From Mesostigma viride (taxonomy: Eukaryota > Streptophyta > Mesostigmatophyceae > Mesostigmatales > Mesostigmataceae), in NCBI GenBank assembly GCA_009746045.1, contig RPFO01000410.1:1-21202 (forward strand): 21,202 bases of DNA. The letters run 5' to 3'. Under the pieces are notes generated by a model, which ran no database searches, was not told the origin of the DNA, and saw nothing but the letters and a program-made list of their open reading frames with translations. A program made the position numbers and the translations under genes. This document shows positions 1 through 8,900 of this stretch, piece by piece. Position 1 is the first letter of the stretch. Every line of letters starts with the position of its first letter.

Positions 1-3000
1 ATATTGATGGACGCAATAGTTTTTACCTCTATAGAAGAAATTTACTTGCCAATAATTACAGGGGCTTCTTTTTATATTGTATCACAAAGACATAATGTTG
101 AAGAGTATATTAATATTATACGCAACCAACACATAACTATTGTTAGTCTAGTACCTTCTGTGTTAGATATACTATCCACTAATTTTGTATTAGCAAAAGA
201 TACTTATCCATTACACACGATTATATCTGGAGGAGAAGTTCTATCTAAAAAATTAGCACAGTATATTAAAAATAATTTAAATTTAAGGTTGTTGAATACA
301 TATGGCCCAACAGAGACAACTATTATCGCTACTCTATTTGAAGTGCCAAAAGATTTAAACCTGGATTCAATCTCCATAGGGCAACCGATTAGCAACACAA
401 AGATATATATTTTAGATGAGAATGGACACCCGGTACCGATAGGAGCAGTAGGAGAGATATATATTGGAGGAGCATGTTTAGCTCGAGGATATTTGAACCG
501 GCCGGAGTTAACGGCGGAACGATTTGTGGAGAATCCATTTGCGAGTGAAGAAGATGTGATTAAAAGAAGAAATCTGAGGTTATATCGGACAGGAGATTTA
601 GGACGATATTTGTCTGATGGGAATATCGAGTTTAGAGGACGTATTGATGACCAAGTGAAGATACGGGGGCATCGTATTGAACTTGGGGAGATTGAGAGTG
701 TACTTTCAAATTATCCTGATATACAACAATCTATTGTTTTAGCAAAAGATTATAAAAATAAATCGGAAGAATTATTTAATGATAAATATTTGGTAGCCTA
801 CTATCTACGTAAGCATAAATCTAATGTTGAATCTAATACAGTAGAGTTTATTGAAGATTGGCGTGAAGTATATCAACAGGATTATTCCTCTACAGGTCAG
901 TATGGCAACCAGGAATATAAGAATAATTTTACTGGGTGGATCAGTTCGTATACTGGTGAACAAATTAATAATTATGAGATGCTAGAATGGTTGGAGTCTA
1001 CGATTGCTCGTATTTTAGAACTTGATCCCAAAGTCGTTTTAGAAATTGGTAGCGGTAGTGGTCTTATATTATTTAATCTTTTAAAGCATGTTAAATATTA
1101 TGTAGGTATAGATTTTTCTGCAAATGTTATTGATTATACAAGAAATATTGTTCAAAAGAATCTTAAAGATAATCAAGTATCCTTGTATTGTGCTCCAGCT
1201 GATTTGGTTCCTTATCACAAGATTCCAGTGTATGACACTGTTGTTATAAATTCTGTTGTACAATATTTTCCTAATCTAGAATATTTAACCAAAGTTATAA
1301 ATCAAGTTATTGTTAACATGGGATCATCTGGTACATTATTCATAGGAGATGTGAGGGATTACAGATTATTAGAGTGTTTTCATTATTCAGTCCAAAAATT
1401 AAAAAAAGTTCGAGAAGTTAATTTAGAAGAGATTCTCTATTTTGCTCGAAAAGAAAAAGAACTTCTAATTTCTCCAGAGTACTTTATTTACCTAAAAAAC
1501 ACACATTATCATATTTCGCATGTAGAAATTATGCCCAAAATAGGTAAAGGTTTTAATGAACTTAATTGTTATAGATATGATGTAATTATTCATGTTAATA
1601 AAAACTCAAAAAAAGATTTGCTTGCAATTCATGAAAATCAGTTTACAGATGTGAATGATCTTGTACAGTATGTTGATGTCAATTCTCATAAAGATTATTT
1701 ATATATTAAGTATAAAAATTCTAGAATTATAGATGAATACAGAGCATATGAAAGCTTAAAAAACTCTTATTATCCAAGTAGTATTAAGAAAGATCATAAT
1801 CTACTGAATCTAGATGAGATTTCTACATATGTTCAGTTGTTAGGATACGAATGTAAATTCTATCTAGATATAAAAAGTCCTATAAATTTAAATATTATTC
1901 TATTTAAAATGGGGTTGAAGCTTTTCTCTAGGGCTTCTTATTATATTAATTATCCTATAGAAGGGTTTATTCAAAATAAAAGTGATAACTTTTCTAATAA
2001 TCCATCTTACATGGTTCAACCTAATCTTAAAAAAAATTTAGTACAGGAACTTAAAAAATATTTAGAAAATAATTTGCCTGGTTTTATGGTGCCTAAATAT
2101 TATGTTGAATTAAATCAAATATGGTTAACACCTAATGGAAAGATTGATAAAAAGAGATTACCGGATCCGGATATGGAGATGGGTTTAGTACATCAGTATA
2201 TAGGTCCAAGAGATGAAGTTGAAGCAAAGCTGTGTGAGATTTGGGCGGAAGTTTTAGGATTAGAGCGTGTAGGTATCTATGATAACTTCTTTGAAATCGG
2301 TGGACATTCATTATTGGCAACGCGTGTAGTGTCTCGAATAAGGTCTGAGTATAAAATACAGTTGGCTATTAAAGATCTTTTTCAAGCTTCCACCATTGAG
2401 CAGATTGGACGTGTAGTAAAAAAAATAAAACAATCTTCTGAAATAAAATTCAGTATTATCAAGTTACTACCTAAGGAACGTTCTAAAAGAGTTCCATTAT
2501 CATATGCACAACAACGGTTATGGTTTTTGGATCAATTATTTCCGAACCAGAGTATATATAATAATCCAGTGGCATTTAAGCTAGTAGGGAATTTTAATCG
2601 AGATGCATTTGAGAAAGCAATTAGATATTTGGTAGACCGACATGAAGTACTAAGAACAAGGATTGGGTTATACGAGAGTGAAGGATATCAAGATATTTTA
2701 CCTGCAACTGATTTCAAAATAGAGTTTGAGGATATTGAAAAGATTTCTGAGATTAATTGTAGGCAGTATGTTCAAGCAGCAATTGAAGCGGAGTCTGAGC
2801 ATCGATTTGAACTAGATAAGGAATGGTTATTTAGAGTTCGAGTAATTCGAGAAAGTAAAGACCTACATGTAGTGTTGATTATGATGCATCATATTATCTC
2901 GGATGGATGGTCATTTGATATTTTTTTTAGAGAATTAACACAAGCTTATGAAAGTTATTGTAGGGGAGATCAGGTTAGGCTGGATCCACTAGAGATACAG

Positions 3001-5784
3001 TATGCAGATTATGCGATCTGGCAGCGGGAATGGTTACGTGGTGAGAGATTAGAAGCACAATTAGCATATTGGAAGGAGCAGCTAAAAGGTGCTCCGGAGG
3101 GGATTGACTTACCGATAGATTATGAACGACCAAAGGAGTTAACATATTCTGGTGGTGTTTATACGATAGAGATTTCTAGGGAACTATTAAAAAAGATCAA
3201 GGTGTTAGGGGAATCTGAAGGTGCAACGTTATTTATGACGTTACTAAGTGTATTAAACATAGTTTTATACAAGAACAGTGGGCAGAGGGATTTGGTGATA
3301 GGCTCACCAATTGCAAATCGGAACTATCATGAGATTGAGGGATTAATAGGTTTTTTTGTGAATATGTTAGCCTTAAGGACGGAGATAGATCCAAGGGAGA
3401 ACTTTAGGAAGCTTTTGAGAAGAGTAAAGGAGAAAACGTTAGGTGCGTATGAACATCAGGATGTGCCGTTTGAGCAATTAGTAGATCATTTAAATGTACA
3501 ACGAAATCTAAATCGGAATCCGTTATTTCAGGTAAGTTTTGTATTAGAAAATATTGGACGTAACAATTTAGATTTAAAAGATCTTGCTGTGAAGCGTATA
3601 AATATAAACTCTCATGTTGTAAAATTTGATTTATCAATTTTTGCATATGAATCTGGTAATAGTTTATTTATAGAGATAAACTATCTGAAAGATATTTTTA
3701 CTGAGGAGACGGTAAAGAGGATGGCTTTACAGATTAGTCGCGTATTGGAAGTAGTAGTATCTGAACCAGAAAAAGTGATTTTAGAGTATGAGGTAATGAG
3801 TGAAGAGGAATCAGATAAGGTTCTTATAGAGTGGAATGCGACGGAGAGGGAGTATCCGAGAGATAAGACGGTTGTAGAGTTATTTGAGGAGCAGGTATTT
3901 AAAAATCCTAATAATGTAGCAGTGGTATATGGAGAAGAAAGTCTTACTTATAAGGAGTTAAATGAGCGATCTAATCAGATGGCACACTATCTTCGTTGTC
4001 TTGGAGTAAGGGCTGAGACGTTAGTAGGAGTTAGTCTAGATCGTTCTTTAGAGCTTATTATAGGAATATTGGGGATTTTGAAGGCTGGAGGGGCGTATGT
4101 ACCATTAGATCCGGAGTATCCAGAGGAGCGGTTACAATTTATGTTAGAGGATACGGCTGCACCGGTATTAATTACGTCAATACATCTAAAAGGTAAATAT
4201 ACAAGCTACAAGGGGAGTTTTGTAATTATTGATGATGAAAAGACAGAAGAAGAGCTAGGTCAAGAATCTAAGGAGAATCTTGAGAAGATCATCAATGGCG
4301 ACAATCTTGTATATGTAATTTATACTTCTGGTTCTACCGGACAACCTAAAGGTGTGATGAACTCACATAATGGTTTTATGAATCGAATGTATTGGACATT
4401 AGATCATTATGAGACAAGTAATCGAGATTCGTTATTATATATTGCGTCGATGAGTTTTGATATTTCGGTATGGGAAGTTCTACATCCACTTGCTGCAGGA
4501 GCTAAACTTGTTATTATAAAGAACCATAAGGATATGGATGATATTATAAATACAATAGAGTTCAATAGGATCAGCATGGTTCATTTTGTGCCATCATTAT
4601 TATCTTTATTTTTAGAAACAAAAGGGATTTCTAGGTTAAAATCGTTACGTTGTGTAATCACTGGAGGAGAGAAACTATATACCGAGGTTAGGAAAAAGTT
4701 TAAAGAAATATTTAGTGATACAAGGCTTTATTTAGCATATGGACCCACGGAAGTATCTATTAGCGTTACACATTGGGAATGTAATAATAATGAGTATAAA
4801 GATATAACCCCTATAGGTTGTCCTATATCGAACACGAAGATATATATTTTAGATGAGAATAGATGTCTGGTACCGGTGGGGGCGGTAGGAGAGATATATA
4901 TAGGGGGTATTGGTTTAGCGAGGGGGTATTTGAATCGTCCTGAGTTAACGGCGGAACGATTTATAGGGAATCCATTTGCGAATGAAGAAGATATAACTAA
5001 AGGAGAGAATTTAAGGTTATATCGGACAGGAGATTTAGGACGATATTTATCTGATGGGAACATCGAGTTTAGAGGACGTATAGATGATCAGGTAAAGATA
5101 CGAGGATATCGGATTGAGCTTGGGGAGATTGAGAGTGCATTGAATGGATGTGGGGTTGTTCAAGGTAGTGTTGTAGTAGCACGTAGTATGGGGGTTGGAG
5201 CGGACAATAGAGTTGGAAGTGACAAGCGGTTAATTGGGTATATAGTACCTAGTTCAACCTTGAGAGGGAAATTAGTTACACAAGAGAGTTTCAAGAGTAG
5301 TACAGGAGAGGAGATAGGTATTTTAGGTGGGGAAGGGTATATAGATATTGTACGAGAAGTGAAGGAGGAGATAGGGAAGCGGTTACCGGAGTATATGGTA
5401 CCGGCACATATAGTGTTTATAGAAAAGCTGCCACTGACATTGAATGGGAAGGTAGATAAAAAAGGGTTACCGGATCCGGATGTGGAGATGGGTTTAGTAC
5501 ATCAGTATATGGGTCCAAGGGATGAAGTTGAAGCGAAGTTGTGTAAGATTTGGGCGGAAGTTTTAGGATTAGAGCGTGTAGGTATCCATGATAACTTCTT
5601 TGAAATAGGTGGACATTCATTATTGGTTATTCAGGTGCAATCAAGAATATATAAAGTGTTTGGAACAAAATTACCAGTAAGAGAGTTATTTGGAAACTCT
5701 GTTATAATTACGCTTGCATCTATTATTAAATTCATAATTAATAAAGATAATTTAGAATATGAGGAGTATGAATATGAATTTTAA
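1..5784 (+). CDS. NRPS subunit, 5' truncated by window: A(partial)-nMT-PCP-C-A-PCP
   Basis: Multimodular non-ribosomal peptide synthetase, open at the left edge; the first adenylation (A) domain enters just before its A4 motif, so the true start lies upstream. Domain order by base: partial A1 (YGPTE near 300, A10 NGKIDKKRLP near 2140) interrupted by an N-methyltransferase (about 850-2000); PCP1 with its pantetheine serine at 2308-2310 in GGHSL; condensation (C) domain 2494 to about 3790 with HHIISDG at 2887-2907; A2 about 3865-5475; PCP2 serine at 5617-5619; acidic C-terminus EYEEYEYEF. It should load and N-methylate one residue, condense it with a second, and pass the peptide to the next subunit. 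The C domain looks like the LCL class (SYAQQRLWFL, HHIISDGWS). The inferred A2 pocket is D-I-W-H-I-G-A-I-S plus K, not clearly assignable. The stop overlaps the next NRPS gene by 11 bp, so the pair is one operon. Confidence 0.96.
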   Translation: MLMDAIVFTSIEEIYLPIITGASFYIVSQRHNVEEYINIIRNQHITIVSLVPSVLDILSTNFVLAKDTYPLHTIISGGEVLSKKLAQYIKNNLNLRLLNTYGPTETTIIATLFEVPKDLNLDSISIGQPISNTKIYILDENGHPVPIGAVGEIYIGGACLARGYLNRPELTAERFVENPFASEEDVIKRRNLRLYRTGDLGRYLSDGNIEFRGRIDDQVKIRGHRIELGEIESVLSNYPDIQQSIVLAKDYKNKSEELFNDKYLVAYYLRKHKSNVESNTVEFIEDWREVYQQDYSSTGQYGNQEYKNNFTGWISSYTGEQINNYEMLEWLESTIARILELDPKVVLEIGSGSGLILFNLLKHVKYYVGIDFSANVIDYTRNIVQKNLKDNQVSLYCAPADLVPYHKIPVYDTVVINSVVQYFPNLEYLTKVINQVIVNMGSSGTLFIGDVRDYRLLECFHYSVQKLKKVREVNLEEILYFARKEKELLISPEYFIYLKNTHYHISHVEIMPKIGKGFNELNCYRYDVIIHVNKNSKKDLLAIHENQFTDVNDLVQYVDVNSHKDYLYIKYKNSRIIDEYRAYESLKNSYYPSSIKKDHNLLNLDEISTYVQLLGYECKFYLDIKSPINLNIILFKMGLKLFSRASYYINYPIEGFIQNKSDNFSNNPSYMVQPNLKKNLVQELKKYLENNLPGFMVPKYYVELNQIWLTPNGKIDKKRLPDPDMEMGLVHQYIGPRDEVEAKLCEIWAEVLGLERVGIYDNFFEIGGHSLLATRVVSRIRSEYKIQLAIKDLFQASTIEQIGRVVKKIKQSSEIKFSIIKLLPKERSKRVPLSYAQQRLWFLDQLFPNQSIYNNPVAFKLVGNFNRDAFEKAIRYLVDRHEVLRTRIGLYESEGYQDILPATDFKIEFEDIEKISEINCRQYVQAAIEAESEHRFELDKEWLFRVRVIRESKDLHVVLIMMHHIISDGWSFDIFFRELTQAYESYCRGDQVRLDPLEIQYADYAIWQREWLRGERLEAQLAYWKEQLKGAPEGIDLPIDYERPKELTYSGGVYTIEISRELLKKIKVLGESEGATLFMTLLSVLNIVLYKNSGQRDLVIGSPIANRNYHEIEGLIGFFVNMLALRTEIDPRENFRKLLRRVKEKTLGAYEHQDVPFEQLVDHLNVQRNLNRNPLFQVSFVLENIGRNNLDLKDLAVKRININSHVVKFDLSIFAYESGNSLFIEINYLKDIFTEETVKRMALQISRVLEVVVSEPEKVILEYEVMSEEESDKVLIEWNATEREYPRDKTVVELFEEQVFKNPNNVAVVYGEESLTYKELNERSNQMAHYLRCLGVRAETLVGVSLDRSLELIIGILGILKAGGAYVPLDPEYPEERLQFMLEDTAAPVLITSIHLKGKYTSYKGSFVIIDDEKTEEELGQESKENLEKIINGDNLVYVIYTSGSTGQPKGVMNSHNGFMNRMYWTLDHYETSNRDSLLYIASMSFDISVWEVLHPLAAGAKLVIIKNHKDMDDIINTIEFNRISMVHFVPSLLSLFLETKGISRLKSLRCVITGGEKLYTEVRKKFKEIFSDTRLYLAYGPTEVSISVTHWECNNNEYKDITPIGCPISNTKIYILDENRCLVPVGAVGEIYIGGIGLARGYLNRPELTAERFIGNPFANEEDITKGENLRLYRTGDLGRYLSDGNIEFRGRIDDQVKIRGYRIELGEIESALNGCGVVQGSVVVARSMGVGADNRVGSDKRLIGYIVPSSTLRGKLVTQESFKSSTGEEIGILGGEGYIDIVREVKEEIGKRLPEYMVPAHIVFIEKLPLTLNGKVDKKGLPDPDVEMGLVHQYMGPRDEVEAKLCKIWAEVLGLERVGIHDNFFEIGGHSLLVIQVQSRIYKVFGTKLPVRELFGNSVIITLASIIKFIINKDNLEYEEYEYEF
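850..2000 (+). other. N-methyltransferase domain inserted in A domain 1
   Basis: This SAM-dependent methyltransferase interrupts A1 between the A8 region (RIELGEIES near 675-705) and A9/A10 (LPGFMVP and NGKIDKKRLP near 2075-2160), the usual site for NRPS N-methyltransferases. Visible motifs are SAM motif I VLEIGSGSG near 1037-1063, then DTVVINSVVQYFP near 1234-1272 and GTLFIGDVR near 1330-1356, all typical of the NRPS nMT family. The region after the core (to about 2000) also has the family layout, with KNSRI near 1714. It should methylate the amine of the residue loaded on PCP1. GC is about 26% in a 120-base sample, far below the repeated module blocks. Confidence 0.93.
2494..4360 (+). repeat. 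C-A(N) block, copy 1 (in subunit 1)
   Basis: This is a 1867-bp block encoding the condensation domain, the C-A linker and the A-domain N-terminus through the A3 motif. It is nearly identical in sequence and length to the blocks at 6011-7877 and 9332-11198. Differences from copy 2 seen by eye are a few substitutions, including AAT versus ATT and GTG versus ATG near 2563-2570. The linker-onward part (from 3800) also recurs at 15432. Confidence 0.95.
4361..4809 (+). other. A2 specificity cassette, inferred pocket DIWHIGAIS(K)
   Basis: This 449-bp segment lies between conserved block 1, which ends in the A3 motif SGSTGQPKG, and conserved block 2, which begins at PIGCPISNT. It covers A4 (FDISVWEVL) and A5 (YGPTE), and therefore pocket positions 235-331 in GrsA numbering. 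Read by eye the pocket is D235 I236 W239 H278 I299 G301 A322 I330 S331, with K517 supplied by the downstream NGK. It has partial resemblance to Arg-type, Glu-type and hydroxyphenylglycine-type codes, so no substrate is assigned. It matches the cassette at 15993-16441. Confidence 0.8.
4810..5621 (+). repeat. A(C)-PCP block, copy 1
   Basis: This 812-bp block runs from just upstream of A6 (PIGCPISNT, then GEIYIGG) through A7-A10 to the PCP serine motif GGHS. It is nearly identical to 8339-9149, 11669-12472 and 16442-17253. It carries a distinctive long stretch between A8 and A9 (from VVVARSMG to GGEGYIDIV) that is the same in all four copies. Similarity stops abruptly just after the PCP serine. 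Confidence 0.93.
5762..5766 (+). promoter_or_regulatory. Ribosome binding site for NRPS subunit 2
   Basis: AGGAG lies seven bases before the ATG at 5774 and inside the end of the upstream NRPS gene. In-frame ATGs at 5759 and 5768 have no comparably spaced site, so 5774 is the preferred start. The start overlaps the upstream stop, which suggests translational coupling and equal amounts of the two subunits. Confidence 0.7.
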
Positions 5785-5990
5785 TAGTGTTATATTATTT
5801 ATTTATTGGTTGAATTTTAAAAATATTAAGATTTGGTTTAATAATGAATCAATTAAAGTAAAATTTCTTAAAAATACTGAAAATATAAAAAGTATTAAAT
5901 CATATATTAAGGATAACAGAGATGAGATATTAAGGATATTAAAAGAGAATAATCTTAATAACAGTGATTATAGTCCTTATAAGATATTAA
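5774..5990 (+). other. TubC-like N-terminal docking domain
   Basis: About 70 residues precede the first C domain. They show a TubC_N-like pattern: hydrophobic start (ILFIYWL), NIKIWF with a following beta-strand-like stretch, then a helix ending DEILRILKE. This family docks onto a short acidic tail of the upstream synthetase. The neighbouring subunit ends EYEEYEYEF, which fits. Assignment is by pattern only, because the sequence is divergent and AT-rich. Confidence 0.75.
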
Positions 5991-8900
5991 AAGCACATGA
6001 AGAATATCCACCATTATCATATGCACAACAACGGTTATGGTTTTTGGATCAATTATTTCCGAACCAGAGTATATATAATATTCCAATGGCATTTAAGCTA
6101 GTAGGAAATTTTAATCGAGATGCATTTGAGAAAGCAATTAGATATTTGGTAGACCGACATGAAGTACTAAGAACAAGGATTGGGTTATACGAGAGTGAAG
6201 GATATCAAGATATTTTACCTGCAACTGATTTCAAAATAGAGTTTGAGGATATTGAAAAGATTTCTGAGATTAATTGTAGGCAGTATGTTCAAGCAGCAAT
6301 TGAAGCGGAGTCTGAGCATCGATTTGAACTAGATAAGGAATGGTTATTTAGAGTTCGAGTAATTCGAGAAAGTAAAGACCTACATGTAGTGTTGATTATG
6401 ATGCATCATATTATCTCGGATGGATGGTCATTTGATATTTTTTTTAGAGAATTAACACAAGCTTATGAAAGTTATTGTAGGGGAGATCAGGTTAGGCTGG
6501 ATCCACTAGAGATACAGTATGCAGATTATGCGATCTGGCAGCGGGAATGGTTACGTGGTGAGAGATTAGAAGCACAATTAGCATATTGGAAGGAGCAGCT
6601 AAAAGGTGCTCCGGAGGGGATTGACTTACCGATAGATTATGAACGACCAAAGGAGTTAACATATTCTGGTGGTGTTTATACGATAGAGATTTCTAGGGAA
6701 CTATTAAAAAAGATCAAGGTGTTAGGGGAATCTGAAGGTGCAACGTTATTTATGACGTTACTAAGTGTATTAAACATAGTTTTATACAAGAACAGTGGGC
6801 AGAGGGATTTGGTGATAGGCTCACCAATTGCAAATCGGAACTATCATGAGATTGAGGGATTAATAGGTTTTTTTGTGAATATGTTAGCCTTAAGGACGGA
6901 GATAGATCCAAGGGAGAACTTTAGGAAGCTTTTGAGAAGAGTAAAGGAGAAAACGTTAGGTGCGTATGAACATCAGGATGTGCCGTTTGAGCAATTAGTA
7001 GATCATTTAAATGTACAACGAAATCTAAATCGGAATCCGTTATTTCAGGTAAGTTTTGTATTAGAAAATATTGGACGTAACAATTTAGATTTAAAAGATC
7101 TTGCTGTGAAGCGTATAAATATAAACTCTCATGTTGTAAAATTTGATTTATCAATTTTTGCATATGAATCTGGTAATAGTTTATTTATAGAGATAAACTA
7201 TCTGAAAGATATTTTTACTGAGGAGACGGTAAAGAGGATGGCTTTACAGATTAGTCGCGTATTGGAAGTAGTAGTATCTGAACCAGAAAAAGTGATTTTA
7301 GAGTATGAGGTAATGAGTGAAGAGGAATCAGATAAGGTTCTTATAGAGTGGAATGCGACGGAGAGGGAGTATCCGAGAGATAAGACGGTTGTAGAGTTAT
7401 TTGAGGAGCAGGTATTTAAAAATCCTAATAATGTAGCAGTGGTATATGGAGAAGAAAGTCTTACTTATAAGGAGTTAAATGAGCGATCTAATCAGATGGC
7501 ACACTATCTTCGTTGTCTTGGAGTAAGGGCTGAGACGTTAGTAGGAGTTAGTCTAGATCGTTCTTTAGAGCTTATTATAGGAATATTGGGGATTTTGAAG
7601 GCTGGAGGGGCGTATGTACCATTAGATCCGGAGTATCCAGAGGAGCGGTTACAATTTATGTTAGAGGATACGGCTGCACCGGTATTAATTACGTCAATAC
7701 ATCTAAAAGGTAAATATACAAGCTACAAGGGGAGTTTTGTAATTATCGATGATGAAAAGACAGAAGAAGAGCTAGGTCAAGAATCTAAGGAGAATCTTGA
7801 GAAGATCATCAATGGCGACAATCTTGTATATGTAATTTATACTTCTGGTTCTACCGGACAACCTAAAGGTGTGATGATCGAAAATTCGAATATTATCAAT
7901 TACTCATTATTTATTAACAACTCGTTGCTTAGTTTAAATAAAAAATTTGGGTATTTAAATGTACCTTATTATGATTTAGGGCACACTTTATTATTTCCAA
8001 GCTTATTATCAGGTAAACAGCTATGTTTACTTTATTCGTATGATATTCTTGATACGGAAGAAATACTTCAGTTCTTATTGAAACATCAAGTAGATGTTAT
8101 CAAATTGACTCCTTCACACTACCAATTATTGCAAACTAAGTTAAGTCAGTACACTAGTATAAACGGTTTAATAATTATTTTAGGTGGAGAAAAATTTTCT
8201 TCTAACTTATTAGGATTAACTCACTTATATATTAACCATTATGGGCCAACAGAAATAACAGTAGGGTGTAGTATCTATAAGGTTAATGAAATACCTCATG
8301 ATAAATTAGAACTTCAGAATGTCAAGCAACTCTCTATTCCTATAGGTTGTCCTATATCGAACACGAAGATATATATTTTAGATGAGAATAGATGTCCGGT
8401 ACCGGTGGGGGCGGTAGGAGAGATATATATTGGGGGGGCTGGTTTAGCGAGGGGGTATTTGAATCGTCCTGAGTTAACGGCGGAACGATTTATAGGGAAT
8501 CCATTTGCGAATGAAGAAGATATAACTAAAGGAGAGAATTTAAGGTTATATCGGACAGGAGATTTAGGACGATATTTATCTGATGGGAACATCGAGTTTA
8601 GAGGACGTATAGATGATCAGGTAAAGATACGAGGATATCGGATTGAGCTTGGGGAGATTGAGAGTGCATTGAATGGATGTGGGGTTGTTCAAGGTAGTGT
8701 TGTAGTAGCACGTAGTATGGGGGTTGGAGCGGACAATAGAGTTGGAAGTGACAAGCGGTTAATTGGGTATATAGTACCTAGTTCAACCTTGAGAGGGAAA
8801 TTAGTTACACAAGAGAGTTTCAAGAGTAGTACAGGAGAGGAGATAGGTATTTTAGGTGGGGAAGGGTATATAGATATTGTACGAGAAGTGAAGGAAGAGA

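Noticed and set aside
1-9. TTG at 4 or ATG at 7 as the true start of the first NRPS gene
   Set aside because: The sequence enters inside an adenylation domain, just before A4, so the gene must continue upstream of the window.
3404-3646. Antisense open frame of 80 codons, repeated at 6921-7163
   Set aside because: Shadow of the repeated condensation domain; its recurrence is explained by the block duplication.
4728-5063. Antisense open frame of 111 codons, repeated at 16360-16695, with shorter relatives at 8314-8592 and 11626-11922
   Set aside because: It lies fully inside A-domain coding sequence on the other strand and recurs only because the A(C) block is repeated. It has no ribosome site or recognisable domain.
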